A program made the position numbers and the translations under genes. The notes beneath the pieces were generated by a model. It had not been told where the DNA came from. It did no database searches and saw nothing but the letters and a program-made list of their open reading frames with translations. Positions 1 through 12,650 of a stretch of DNA of 64,000 nucleotides are shown here, piece after piece; within the stretch, counting starts at the first letter, position 1, and the number at the start of each line of letters is the position of its first letter. The DNA is from Hedera helix. Lineage: Eukaryota > Streptophyta > Magnoliopsida > Apiales > Araliaceae. The stretch covers positions 27,025,721 through 27,089,720 of the forward strand of contig OX359282.1 of NCBI GenBank assembly GCA_947179155.2, written 5' to 3'.

Positions 1-1135
1 CATAATTATATAATTATGTGGTTCGTAAGGTTTATAAAGATCATTATACTTACAAGTATATGATACTAATTTAAGATCAAACTGATTTAATTATTAGGTC
101 CGTTCAAGGATTGTTAAATTAAGTTGGTTAGCAGTAAACGACGCACGAGGCAAGTCTTCTACCCTTAACTTGTACTTATTGTTGCAATTATTATTCAACT
201 TTAATTACTTTGAGCAATTCAATTATTGTTGAGCAAATATCTACACTCGTAGATATTTGACAGACCTTTAAGTGAATTAATTATCGAAAATTACTTCACA
301 TCGTTATTTATTATTGTATTCGCACATAGTGCTTTTGCAAACTGTTTAAGAACGTCTAAGCTAATTGTTTCGGCTAGACAAATGCATGTTAAATTCATTT
401 AGTTGAATATTATAAAAGCTTATCCAAACCATTGGCTGCTGCGGATTCTTACAGTAAGACTGAGATAGAACAACCCTAGTTAAAGGGGATTTTTATTTGT
501 CGGAGACCCGACAGCGCGCAAGAAAACTAAATGTGATGCATATACATAGGACATGAGAGGATTGATCCCCTCAAGTGTCCCGTTATTTTTAACAAGGAGT
601 CAGACATTGTATGTCTGTTTTACCTTAGTAGCAGTTCATGGTCATTAAGGACCACTCAGCAGTAAAGAGTCAATTCCTTCTTTTATTGAACATTGATTCT
701 TGTTATCCTTCACAATTGCTATTGTTGAAACCTTGAAGTTATTTCCCTTCATCATGATATATCGTATGATTGTTGTTTATAAACTTGCTGAGTCATTTAG
801 TTGCTCATTCTTGCTATATCATGACTATATTTCAGCCATTTCCGAAAGCTCTAAATCGGACAAAGGCAAGGGGAAAGCGAATGTTTAGTTTTAGTAATTG
901 CATGTTAGTTTATATTACTGTTATGTAATTACTGTTGTAAATCTTTTGTATTTCCCTTAAGATATGTAATGTTAAGATTAAGGTAATAGACCTTGGGAAG
1001 TGTAGCCTTTTGATTAAGGAACCTTTTGTATTATTCCGCGAAGTTTGAATACAATATATGTATTTCATTGTTGTTATGTATTGTACAGTGAGAACCAAAC
1101 CCGAGGTTAAAGAACCTGGATTTGGGGTCGTCACA
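1..1135 (+). repeat. 5' LTR of element A (last 1,135 bases only)
   Basis: It aligns without visible gaps to 9802-10936 and ends in the same GGGGTCGTCACA terminus. This is the downstream (R/U5-side) part of the LTR; the promoter-bearing part lies to the left of the window. The short ORFs here (for example 700-888) are conserved only because the LTR is duplicated and show no protein family. Confidence 0.95.
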
Positions 1136-1138
1136 GGT

Positions 1139-1150
1139 TGGTATCAGAGC
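1139..1150 (+). other. Primer binding site, initiator tRNA-Met
   Basis: TGGTATCAGAGC lies three bases after the 5' LTR end. It is complementary to the 3' end of plant initiator tRNA-Met, the usual primer for minus-strand synthesis in plant Ty3/gypsy elements. It is a primer site, not a tRNA gene. Confidence 0.93.
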
Positions 1151-1378
1151 TGTAGGTTAGAAACGCTAGGATTTGCGAAACCTAGGTTATAACCTTAGTA
1201 TTAAACTCTCATCGAGTGCGTTAGGAGATGAATCGGGGAGATTCATCATGATGTGTATTTTTGGAGATGGATTGAGAAAATCTATCGAGCCGAGATGTAC
1301 ATGATAAAATATCATTTCATTTCATCAATGAATATATTTTATTGCTGTACTAACATGTGTTATTTATGTTATTGTAAG

Positions 1379-2140
1379 ATGGCAGAGATAGGACAGACGA
1401 GCACTGCTGTAGAGGAGGTGATTTTTACTGATATCCACATGGATACAGTACAGCCACGGGTGGCTGCACCGGTCAAGGAGCCAAAGTCAGATCCCGAGGA
1501 GGGAAATAGAGAGGACGCTGTCTGGGGCGGAGTTATGGGGCAGTACAGTGAGGAGGAGGCTGATACTGATGATGATGAGGATGAGGAGCCAGCGGAGTAT
1601 ATTGATGGCATGGGCACTGTCGCCAGTGACATCATCGATACTCTCACTACAGCTAACGAGGAGCTAGAGGAGAGGGTTCAGCACCTTGAGGAGCAGAACC
1701 AGATCCACCAGCAGACAGAGGATCAGTACAGAGATACAGCTTATCAGTTCTCTGGCGAGAACATAGAGCTGAAGGCGAGGATGGCCGAGATGGAGGCCAG
1801 GTTGGTAGCCGCTGAGTTGAAGATTCAGCAGACAGAGGCAGAGAGGGAGGCCATGAGGGGCCAGATGCAGCAGGCAGTCGAGGATAGACTAGATATGGAG
1901 GTACAGCGTGATGCAGCTCACGGTCAGATGATGGAGCTGGAGGAGGAGGTTAGGGAGAAGAAGGTGAGGATAGATAGACTCAGTTACGTCTATCGCTCAT
2001 CAGTTGGTAGGATTCAGCGTAGGGTGCACTATTACCCTGCCGAGGAGGGCCAGACCTTGCACACCATCAGTAGGGATGTGGTCAGGGCTATTGGAGATGA
2101 GGAGTACTACGATGCGGTTCGTCGAGGGATGCGCCGTTAG
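1379..2140 (+). CDS. Element A ORF1: acidic coiled-coil protein upstream of gag
   Basis: An intact 253-residue frame between the primer site and gag. I chose the ATG at 1379 (MAEIGQ...) over the in-frame ATG at 1253 because the homologous ORF in element B (36526-37383) starts with the same residues. The layout is an acidic N-terminal third rich in D/E (runs around residues 55-75), a long Glu/Gln/Arg-rich heptad region (about 90-200) predicted to be coiled coil, and a basic tail that is the best conserved part (RSSxGR, VHYYPAEEGQ, HTIS, AIGDEEY, RRGMR). I recognise no Pfam-type domain, CCHC knuckle or enzyme motif. Extra ORFs upstream of gag are known in Ogre/Tat-type elements but are not standard in chromoviruses. 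It may assist assembly, packaging or chromatin interaction; that is a guess. Confidence 0.75.
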   Translation: MAEIGQTSTAVEEVIFTDIHMDTVQPRVAAPVKEPKSDPEEGNREDAVWGGVMGQYSEEEADTDDDEDEEPAEYIDGMGTVASDIIDTLTTANEELEERVQHLEEQNQIHQQTEDQYRDTAYQFSGENIELKARMAEMEARLVAAELKIQQTEAEREAMRGQMQQAVEDRLDMEVQRDAAHGQMMELEEEVREKKVRIDRLSYVYRSSVGRIQRRVHYYPAEEGQTLHTISRDVVRAIGDEEYYDAVRRGMRR

Positions 2141-2487
2141 TTGTATTATTTCTTTTATTATGTTGTACGTACATAGATGCAGTAGAAACCCAACTTTTGT
2201 TTTGATAGAGGGTTAGTATGTTGTAAATCCCAACTCTATGAAGTTATGGGATATGTTAGATCCCGTCTTTTGTTTTAACTATCGGGGTTAGCAGCGTTTA
2301 TAGCAGTATGCTTATGATGTAAAAGTGCTACGCACTGTGTTTTAGCATATGAATATAAATGCATTTTCGTTTATGTTTATATGTGTCAAGATGATTATTT
2401 GTGCTTTAGTTTAAAATACTTAAGCTACAAAATGAAAGTAAAAAGATTGAAACAACTTTAATTAATTAAATTTTCTTTATACAGAAA
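2141..2487 (+). other. Spacer between ORF1 and gag of element A
   Basis: AT-rich, with no supported coding region. The equivalent spacer in element B (36174-36525) shares stretches such as GTTGGGTT and the region just before the gag ATG, so it is element sequence rather than an insertion. It may hold a splice or leader signal for gag-pol expression, but I cannot point to one with confidence. Confidence 0.6.
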
Positions 2488-5400
2488 ATGCCGCCACAGA
2501 GAAAAAATCAACGACTACCCCCACCACCAGTCGAAGAGTCAGTTAACGCCGGAGGGGTACCACCCAACCCTGTCCAAGAGTTCGTAGAAATGTTAATGGG
2601 AGCATTTCGCGGACGCAACGCAGAGGCTACTGGAGCAACAAACCCTGCCGCTCCACTAGCAACCTTTAAGGATTTCAAATTGATAGGACCACCCGAGTTC
2701 AAAGGAACCACGGATCCTATAGAAGCACAGACCTGGATAGAGGAGATGGAAAAAGTCTTCGAGGTCGCACGAGTTAGGGAGGAGCAAATGACCTCATTTG
2801 CTACCTTCATGATGAAAGGAGAGGCCAGCCACTAGTGGAAGGCTAATAAGAGTAGAGCCGGGGAGGGAACGATCGCGTGGGCGCGATTCAAAGAGGTATT
2901 CTTGGAAAACTACTTTCCAGAGAGTACAAAGGCTAGGATGGAAATTAAATTCCTAAAGCTGAAGCAAGGTAACATGTCGGTATCGGAATACGCCGCCAAG
3001 TTTAATGAATTGGCGAGATTTGCCACACACCAGGTGGATACTGAGGCGAGGCGCGCCAGAAGATTCGAACAGGGGCTGAAACCGTGGGTTTACAGTCGGG
3101 TAGCTGTTCTCCAGATTACAAACTTTGCAACGTTACTGGAGAAAGCTATCATAGCTGAGGGTGGAAATAAAGCTTTGAATAAGCACAACCAGGAGCGGAA
3201 CAAGAAGAAAGGTGATGGAGGAAACCGAGAGGGCAGCAGTGGGGGCAGCAACTCGAACAAACGCAAATGGAATAACAACAGCAGTTCGGGGACACCCCAG
3301 GGCAGTGAATCGAAGAAAGCTAATAAATGCAGTCAGTGCGGAAAGAACCACACCGGGGAGTGCATGAAAGGAAGAAATGTCTGCTATAACTGTGGGCAAG
3401 AGGGGCACATCGCTCCTAATTGTCCCACACCAAAAAGGAAGGGAGGTTGTTTCGCCTGCGGGGCCATGGACCATCAATTTAAAGATTGTCCGAAGAAGAA
3501 GAACACCGGAGGGAGTTCGGGCTATAGGGGAAGCAACAGCAACAACAACAACAACGCCAAACTGGCCATTGGAGGGCCGGTGCCACAGAACAAACCAACG
3601 GCACGGACTTTCAACATGACGGTGCAGGACGCCGTCGAATCAAAAGACGTGGTGTCAGGTATTATTCCGATCAATGATATAAATGCTTATGTATTATTTG
3701 ATTCGGGCGCTACCTGTTCATTTGTGTCTGATGAATTCGCTAAACGGTTAGAATTGCCTAGACAAAAACTAGAGAACCCAATGAACATAGAAGTTGCAAA
3801 TAAAGAAGTGATTCATGTAGAGTATGTACATAGAAACTGTTGTGCTGAAATCAGGGGTCAGAAGTTTAGTGTAGATTTAATTCCAATATGTTTGGGGGAG
3901 TTTGACGTTATACTTGGAATGGATTGGTTGTTTAACCATGGAGCTATAATTGATTGTCAAAAGAAGTGTATACACCTTAAGACACCAAATAGGTCTAAGG
4001 TTGTATTTTATGGCAGCAAGTCGTCTAGACAATCAGCATGTCTGACGATGATGCAGGCCAAGAAACTGTTAAGGAAAGGTTGTGTAGGGTATTTGGCTCA
4101 CATAGTGGACACACAGATGGTGAATCCCGAGATGGAGCAAATACCAGTAGTGAGGGAGTTCATGGACGTGTTTCCAGATGTACTGCCAGGTTTACCGCCA
4201 GATAGGGAGATAGAGTTTGTAATTGATTTGGTACCGGGGACAGCACCAATATCAAAGGCACCATATAGGATGGCTCCGGTAGAAATGAAGGAGTTAATGA
4301 TCCAACTACAAGAGTTGTTGGATAATAAGTACATTCAGCCAAGTGTTTCTCCATGGGGAGCACCTGTGTTGTTTGTAAAGAAGAAGGATGAATCAATGAG
4401 GTTGTGTATGGATTATAGAGAGCTGAATAAGGTGACAATTAAGAACAAGTACCCGTTGCCACGAATTGACGATCTTTTCGATCAATTGAAAGGGGCGAAG
4501 TACTTTTCAAAGATTGACTTGAGGACTGGTTATCATCAGTTGAAAGTCAGGAAGGAGGATGTACCCAAGACGGCATTCAGAACTCGATATGGGCATTATG
4601 AGTTTCTGGTGATGTCGTTTGGACTGACGAATGCGCCAGCCGCATTTATGGACATGATGAACAGAATATTCAAGCAGTACTTGGATAAATTTGTTGTTGT
4701 GTTCATTGACGATATTTTGGTTTATTCCAAGACGAAGGAGGAGCATGATGAACACCTAAGAGTGGTATTGGAGATTTTACAGAGGGAGCAGTTGTATGCT
4801 AAATTTTCGAAGTGTGAATTCTGGTTGGAGAGAGTTCAATTTTTGGGTCATGTCATTGACAAGGAGGGAGTTTCAGTAGATCCAGCAAAGGTGGAAGCGG
4901 TGATGAATTGGGAACAACCAAGGACGCCGACGGAGGTAAGAAGTTTCTTGGGATTAGCGGGTTACTATCGGAGATTCATTCAAGATTTTTCAAAAATAGC
5001 AACACCGCTGACAAATTTAACGAGGAAGACGGTGAAATACGTATGGACGGAGAAGTGTGAGGAGAGTTTTCAGGAGCTAAAGAAGAGACTTAGTGAAGCA
5101 CCTGTATTGACTTTACCGGACGATACGGGAGGTTTTACGGTCTACAGTGATGCATCGCACAAGGGACTTGGCTGTGTGCTTATGCAAAACGGCAAGGTCG
5201 TTGCGTATGCGTCCAGACAGTTGAAGGATTACGAGAAGGGATACCCTACCCACGACTTGGAGCTGGCTGCGGTAGTGTTTGCCCTTAAAATCTGGAGACA
5301 TTATTTATATGGAGAGAAATGTGAGATATTCACGGACCACAAGAGTCTGAAGTATATCTTCACACAGAAGGAGTTAAATATGAGGCAACGGAGATGGTTA

Positions 5401-7023
5401 GAATTGATCAAAGACTATGATTGTGAAATTCTATATCATCCCGGCAAGGCCAACGTAGTAGCAGATGCTCTAAGCAGAAAGAGCAGGGAGACATTGTTCA
5501 TCTTGACAGATCAGGAACAATTGGTTCAAGAGATGGCTCGAATGGAGTTGGAGGTAAGAAATCCAAATGAGTCAATGGAAGTGGAAGCGAGCCCAACCCT
5601 GTTAGATCGGGTAAAAGAGGCTCAAGACAAAGATGAAGAATGTGTCAGAATAAGGATGAGAATGACCGAAGGGGAAGAGGTCAAGTTCAAGGAAGATAGC
5701 ATGGGATTGCTAAGATTTGAAAATCGTGTTTGGGTGCCGCTAGTGCCCGAACTACGAGAAGAGATCTTGCAAGAGGCCCACAGTACAAGATACTCGATAC
5801 ATCCGGGAAGTACGAAGATGTATCAAGATCTGCGTCAGCACTTTTGGTGGCCGAATTTAAAAAGGGAGGTCGCAGAATGTGTCAGCCGATGTCTAACTTG
5901 TCAAAGGGTAAAGGCTGAACATCAGAGACCAAGTGGATTACTACAGCCGTTAGAGATTCCTGAGTGGAAATGGGAGCATATCACAATGGATTTTGTGGTA
6001 GGACTTCTAGCAACACAGAAGGGATTTGACGCAATATGGATGATTGTGGATCGACTAACAAAGTCAGCGCACTTTTTGCCGATCAAGATTAAGTTCAGTT
6101 TGGATCAGTTGGCCAAATTTTACATTAAGGAGATAGTTTCGAGACATGGGGTGCCGGTATCGATTGTGTCAGACAGAGATCCGCGCTTCACGTCAAAATT
6201 TTGGAGAAGTCTTCAGGAGAGATTGGGGACACAGTTGAGAATGAGTACAGCATATCATCCACAGACCGATGGGCAAAGTGAAAGAACAATACAGACATTG
6301 GAAGATATGCTCAGGGCCTGTGTGATGGATTTCAAGGGCAGTTGGGAGAACCATCTACCATTAGTTGAGTTTGCATACAACAATAGTTATCATGCAAGCA
6401 TAGGCATGCCGCCTTACGAAGCATTATACGGAAGAAAGTGCAGAACACCTCTATGTTGGGATGAGGTAGGTGAACGTCGACTGTTGGGACCAGAATTGGT
6501 TCAACAGACGGTAGAAATTATCAAAGTAATAAGAGCTCGGCTAGTAGCAGCTCAGGACCGTCAGAAGAAATATGCCGACTTACATCGACAGAAGCGAGAC
6601 TTCGAAGTTGGGAGTTTTGTATTCATGAAGGTATCTCCCTGGAAAGGGAAGATCCGATTTGGGAAGAAAGGGAAGCTGAGTCCGAGGTTCATAGGACCGT
6701 TCGAGATATTGAAGAGAGTGGGTGAAGTGGCGTACGAGGTAGCTTTACCTCCTGAACTGGAGCATATTCACAATGTGTTTCATGTGTCAGTGTTGCGACC
6801 ATACAAGCCAGACCACAAACATGTCATATCCTATGAGCCAATACAAGTCGAGAAAGACTTATCGTACGAGGAAATTCCTGTCCAGATACTGGATAGGAAA
6901 GTGCAGAAATTACGGAATAAGATTATACATTCTGTCAAAGTCCTTTGAAGGAACCACAACGCTGAGGAAGCTACGTGGGAGCTTGAAGAAAAGATGAGGG
7001 CTAACTATCCGCATCTGTTTTGA
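2488..7023 (+). pseudogene. Element A gag-pol polyprotein (gag-PR-RT-RH-INT-chromodomain) with two in-frame stops
   Basis: One frame of 1,511 codons from ATG 2488 to TGA 7021-7023, interrupted by TAG at 2833-2835 and TGA at 6946-6948. Both stand where the relatives have Trp (TGG). Approximate residue positions: gag core 50-220; three zinc knuckles from 281, 299 and 321; protease DSG at 405-407; RT with FIDD at 739-742; RNase H first Asp at 888; integrase HHCC region about 1090-1140; catalytic D1168, D1229 and E1265 with 35 residues between the last two. The chromodomain (about 1474-1510) continues in frame beyond the second stop. Otherwise the frame is open, so it was coding very recently. 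The first stop removes the gag start from the rest. Readthrough is possible but unproven. Confidence 0.93.
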
Positions 7024-7060
7024 GTAGTTTAAATTTGTAATTCCGGGGACGGAATTCTTA

Positions 7061-7074
7061 TAAGGGGGGGAGAA
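7061..7074 (+). other. Polypurine tract of element A
   Basis: A purine run with seven consecutive G residues lies directly before the 3' LTR, which begins TGTATTGACC at 7075. This is the expected plus-strand primer site. Confidence 0.9.
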
Positions 7075-7512
7075 TGTATTGACCACGAATTTCATTAGTC
7101 ATTGTAAATATACTTAATAAATATTTAGCAATGAATTTAAATTTTTCTCATTAATTAATTGTGCATTAGATAATTAAATAAATGTACTTATGTGCTTGTA
7201 TATTTATTTAAAGAATTAAAGCAAAGTGTATAATTAATTAAAGCAAATCTAATTGGATTATATTTTAAATCCAAATGAGTTGATAAACTAGGTTAAAGAT
7301 ATTAACCTAGTAGCCCATGTAATTAATTTAATTACTAGCCCATGTAATTAATTAAACAAGCCCAATGCTTGATTTAATTAAATGTAGCATAGTTATTTAA
7401 ATGCTAGCCCAATGTGGTATTTAAATTGAGCCCAAACAATTTAATTAAATGATCCCAATAGAAGTTATTCCCAAGCCCAATGTGAAGTCCATTAAGGGTC
7501 AAACTTTGGTCA

Positions 7513-7545
<33 letters not shown>

Positions 7546-7807
7546 GATGTATATATGCACATTTTTGCATTAAAAATAAAGGAAAAATGGCTTGGATAAT
7601 CCAATTTGCTGAATTCTTGGGGGCCCCACATGGATAACTTGACTTCTTAGATTGCTTGGAAATCCATCCATGTCATATAGTGGTTGAACAACCCTAGTCA
7701 TTCCATGAGTCAATCAAATGGTCATTCAATCAAATAGTAAGCATGATTAGCAATTAAATTGACCAACATGGGTGAATTAGTGAGTTAATGGTGTGTTAGT
7801 GGTTGGC

Positions 7808-7815
7808 TATAAAAG
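7808..7815 (+). promoter_or_regulatory. TATA box of element A LTR promoter
   Basis: TATAAAAG in the context GGCTATAAAAGAAAC, followed about 50 bases later by purine-rich leader sequence. It is the best TATA match in the LTR and sits at the position expected for the U3/R boundary. No transcript evidence is available here. Confidence 0.65.
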
Positions 7816-8615
7816 AAACACTCCACACTTGTTCAATGTTTGTTAGTTCATTTGAAGTTGCTAGAAAGAAAAAAAGAGAGAGCATTTGAGAGCATTTGAG
7901 AGCAAAACACCTAAGTGTTGAGAGAAAAAGCTAAGGAAGGTCTTGGTGGATGTCCTCAAGCTACACAACTTACTTTGGTAGAAGGAGAAGAAGAGCATCC
8001 AAGACCTCAAGGTTTAAAAGTGCTCTCAACTTCATCTTATTTCATTTTTGTAGTCTAGAAAGCTTTTGATCGGTTAAAATTAATTTTAACCGATCAAAAC
8101 TCGTTTTGATGATCTAGAAGTATTTAACTATGTAATATATGTATATTCATAGATCTATGTGTTTATAAAATGTTTTGGTATGTTAGAAATACATAAAAAT
8201 GGTAGAAAAGTTCATAACACAATTTTACCGGTAAACCCTAACTATGCATGCTAGGTTTATGGTTGTATTTTGAAATGTACAAATTGGAAAGTGAATTTTT
8301 ATGGCTAGAAAGCTAGATCTATGAGTTTTAAAGATAAAACCTTTTTGAACTTTTCAAAAATAATGAATAACAAAGAAGTTATGACTTTTACCGCAAAGGA
8401 TGTTGATTTTAAAACCCTATGTTGCATTGTGAGCCATTTTGAGTCTAGTTACGTTTGGAATTTGGATTTGTGGTCTAAAGAGAAATTGTAGAGGGGGAAA
8501 TTCTGATGAGAATGGACTCAAGAATCACCCCAAAATGTTTTCGTATGAAGAAGTTATGGCTGTCGGAGCGTCGGAGGGTCGAACAGTCAAACAGTTGACT
8601 TTCGGATAAAACGGC

Positions 8616-8726
8616 TGACGCAGCCGCGTCAGGAGTGACGCAGCTGCGTCAGAACAATCTGCTAAGCAGATTTTTGGTGCTCCGGGTCGGGTCGGTCCGG
8701 GTCGGGTCGGGTCGATCCGGGTCGAG
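8616..8726 (+). promoter_or_regulatory. Twin TGACG palindromes and GGGTCGG repeat in the LTR
   Basis: TGACGCAGCCGCGTCA (8616-8631, one central mismatch) and TGACGCAGCTGCGTCA (8636-8651, perfect) lie four bases apart. They give four TGACG cores of the type bound by TGA-class bZIP factors. A GGGTCGG/GGTCC repeat follows at 8682-8726. This GC-rich island stands out in an AT-rich LTR downstream of the TATA box. A regulatory role is inferred. Confidence 0.5.
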
Positions 8727-8859
8727 TTTTCTTTGAAAAATTAAGTTGAAATAGGTGTAAAATGAATATATTTGGGTATTAAACAAATTTATATGGAGTC
8801 TATTTGTAAACCAATGCTATCTAAATGTTTAAATTAAATACTAAGGTTAACCCAATTTA

Positions 8860-9720
8860 AAAGTTAACTTTTGGTATTATTTAAAGAGTATTAAAATATT
8901 ACTACATGGTTAATAATATTAATAAGTAATCAAATATTATGAAATGATTGATAATATTAGTAAGAGATTAAAATATTATTAAATGAGTAATAATATTAAT
9001 AAGTCAATAAAATATTATTAAATAAATAATAATATTAGTAAATGAATAAAATATTATTTAATGATTAATAATATTAGATAATGAATAAAATATTATTAAA
9101 TGATTAATAATATTATATAATAAATAAAATATTACTAAATGATTAATAATATTAGATAATGATTTAAAATATTATTAGATGATTAATAATATTAATAAGA
9201 TAATAAAATATTATTAAATGATTAATAATATTGGATATTAAATAAAATATTATTAAATAATTAATAATATTAGATAATGTTTAAAATATTATTAAATGGT
9301 TAATAATATTAATGAGGTAATAAAATATTATTAAATGATTAATAATATTAGATAATTAATAAAATATTATTAAATAATTAATAATATTAGATAATGATTT
9401 AAAATGTTATTAAATAGTTAATAATATTAAATAATAAATAAAATATTATTAAAGGATTAATAATATTATGAGGTGAATAAAATATTATTAAATGATTAAT
9501 AATATTATAAGGATGATAAAATATTATTAAATAATTAATAATATTATAAGGACAATAAAATGTTATTAATGGATTAAAAATGTTAAGTGATTGATAGAAT
9601 ATTATTAAAAGGTTAATAATATTAGAAGGCTAATAATGTATTATTAAACGATTAATAGTACTACAAGACTAATAAAATATTATTAAATTGTTAATAATAT
9701 TATATAAGTGTATGAACTAT
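8860..9720 (+). repeat. AT-rich tandem array inside element A LTR
   Basis: About twenty degenerate copies of a unit near 35-40 bases, alternating AAAATATTATTAAA and TTAATAATATTA, which are close to reverse complements. Each unit can therefore fold with its neighbour. There is no coding content. The array is the main reason the LTR is so long. Confidence 0.85.
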
Positions 9721-10936
9721 ATTAAATAATTAATATAGGTTCTTTGTGTTTGAAATATTATCAAGTAATTAATGATAATGTTTCCTATGTGTTTATATAC
9801 CCATAATTATATAATTATGTGGTTCGTAAGGTTTATAAAGATCATTATACTTACAAGTATATGACACTAATTTAAGATCAAACTGATTTAATTATTAGGT
9901 CCGTTCAAGGATTGTTAAATTAAGTTGGTTAGCAGTAAACGACGCACGAGGCAAGTCTTCTACCCTTAACTTGTACTTATTGTTGCAATTATTATTCAAC
10001 TTTAATTACTTTGAGCAATTCAATTATTGTTGAGCAAATATCTACACTCGTAGATATTTGACAGACCTTTAAGTGAATTAATTATCGAAAATTACTTCAC
10101 ATCGTTATTTATTATTGTATTCGCACATAGTGCTTTTGCAAACTGTTTAAGAACGTCTAAGCTAATTGTTTCGGCTAGACAAATGCATGTTAAATTCATT
10201 TAGTTGAATATTATAAAAGCTTATCCAAACCATTGGCTGCTGCGGATTCTTACAGTAAGACTGAGATAGAACAACCCTAGTTAAAGGGGATTTTTATTTG
10301 TCGGAGACCCGACAGCGCGCAAGAAAACTAAATGTGATGCATATATATAGGACATGAGAGGACTGATCCCCTCAAGTGTCCCGTTATTTTTAACAAGGAG
10401 TCAGACATTGTATGTCTGTTTTACCTTAGTAGCAGTTCATGGTCATTAAGGACCACTCAGCAGTAAAGAGTCAATTCCTTCTTTTATTGAACATTGATTC
10501 TTGTTATCCTTCACAATTGCTATTGTTGAAACCTTGAAGTTATTTCCCTTCATCATGATATATCGTATGATTGTTGTTTATAAACTTGCTGAGCCATTTA
10601 GTTGCTCATTCTTGCTATATCATGACTATATTTCAGCCATTCCCGAAAGCTCTAAATCGGACAAAGGCAAGGGGAAAACGAATGTTTAGTTTTAGTAATT
10701 GCATGTTAGTTTATATTACTGTTATGTAATTACTGTTGTAAATCTTTTGTATTTCCCTTAAGATATGTAATGTTAAGATTAAGGTAATAGACCTTGGGAA
10801 GTGTAGCCTTTTGATTAAGGAACATTTTGTATTATTCCGCGAAGTTTGAATATAATATATGTATTTCATTGTTGTTATGTATTGTACAGTGAGAACCAAA
10901 CCCGAGGTTAAAGAACCTGGATTTGGGGTCGTCACA

Positions 10937-11850
<914 letters not shown>

Positions 11851-11985
11851 TATGGTGAATTATGATAATTGTTATTGATAATTGTAAATTTTGTAGACAT
11901 GTTTAAATTTTTCTGAATTTCTATTTTTAAAAGAAAATTAATTATTATAGCGGTGTGGTGAATTATGATAATTGTTATGTTTAAA

Positions 11986-12650
11986 AATTTATTTATTTTT
12001 AATAAATATAATAATCAATGCTCTAAATTATAATTTAAATAAGTTTTCATTATTTTTGAAATCTTAAATTCAAAATGAATGCTGTACTTATTAATATTTA
12101 GATGCTCATTAATAAGTAGATGTTTATTTTATGTGTTAATTTGAAGTAATACTGTAGTGTGTATAATTATTTATAATCTATAATTATAACATTTAAATGT
12201 TATATTTTAGATATATTGTAACACTATATATAACTAGAATAAGAGGAAAAAATAATGAGTTTTAAAGTATAATTCATTAATGAATAAATATTAATTTATT
12301 TATTTTTAATAAATACAATAATCAATACTCTAAATTATAATTCAAATAAATTTTCATTATTTTTTAAATCCTAAATTCAAAAATAAATGCTCTACTTATT
12401 AATGTTTTGATATCCATTAATAAGTAAATGCTCATTTTATGTATTAATTTGGAGTAATATTGCAGTTGTCATATATTTATAATATATAATTATAACATTT
12501 AAATGATATTTATAACACTTGTTAAATGATGTATTTTAGATATATTGTAACACTATATATAACTAGAATAAAGGAAAAAATAATAAGTTTTAAAGTATAG
12601 TTCATTAATGAATGAATGTTAATTTATTTATTTTTAATAAATATAATAAT
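11986..12650 (+). repeat. Tandem ~0.3 kb units; third copy split by a solo LTR
   Basis: Unit 1 (11986-12292, 307 bp), unit 2 (12293-12620, 328 bp) and the start of unit 3 (12621-12650) share the opening AATTTATTTATTTTTAATAA and the closing TCATTAATGAAT. Unit 3 resumes at 16538 after the solo LTR and fades near 16840. A short upstream duplication (AATTATGATAATTGTTAT) occurs at about 11859 and 11961. No coding potential is seen. Confidence 0.85.

Larger units (their letters stand above)
1..10936 (+). mobile_element. Element A: Tekay/Del-type Ty3/gypsy chromovirus, 5' end outside window
   Basis: The sequence at 1-1135 recurs at 9802-10936 with about eight substitutions that I can count, so these are the two LTRs of one element. 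Between them, in order, are an initiator-Met primer site, an extra ORF, gag, protease, RT, RNase H, integrase, a C-terminal chromodomain and a polypurine tract. Domain order and the chromodomain tail place it with plant chromoviruses of the Tekay/Del lineage, which are known for long LTRs. The internal region is 5,939 bases; with two 3.86 kb LTRs the whole would be about 13.7 kb. The near-identical LTRs imply recent insertion, yet gag-pol has two stop codons. The left TSD cannot be checked because it lies outside the window. Confidence 0.95.
7075..10936 (+). repeat. 3' LTR of element A, 3,862 bp
   Basis: Starts TGTATTGACC after the polypurine tract and ends GTCGTCACA. The first ~730 bases (U3) have repeated GCCCAAT-type motifs and a TATA box at 7808. 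About 3.1 kb follows the TATA box, so R plus U5 is unusually long. That part holds paired palindromes (8616-8651), a GGGTCGG repeat (8682-8726) and an AT-rich tandem array (about 8860-9720). No coding region is supported. Confidence 0.95.

Noticed and set aside
700..888. Small ORF also present at 10501-10689 and, inverted, at 12899-13087
   Set aside because: LTR sequence of the same family; codons vary without keeping a recognisable protein.
1139..1150. Possible tRNA sequence
   Set aside because: Only the 12-base primer site complementary to initiator tRNA-Met, placed right after an LTR; no cloverleaf.
1369..1647. Ser-rich - strand ORF and similar antisense ORFs in gag-pol regions
   Set aside because: Shadows of the sense frames in elements A, B and C.
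8860..9720. CRISPR-like repeat array
   Set aside because: Units are degenerate, have no unique spacers and sit inside a plant LTR.
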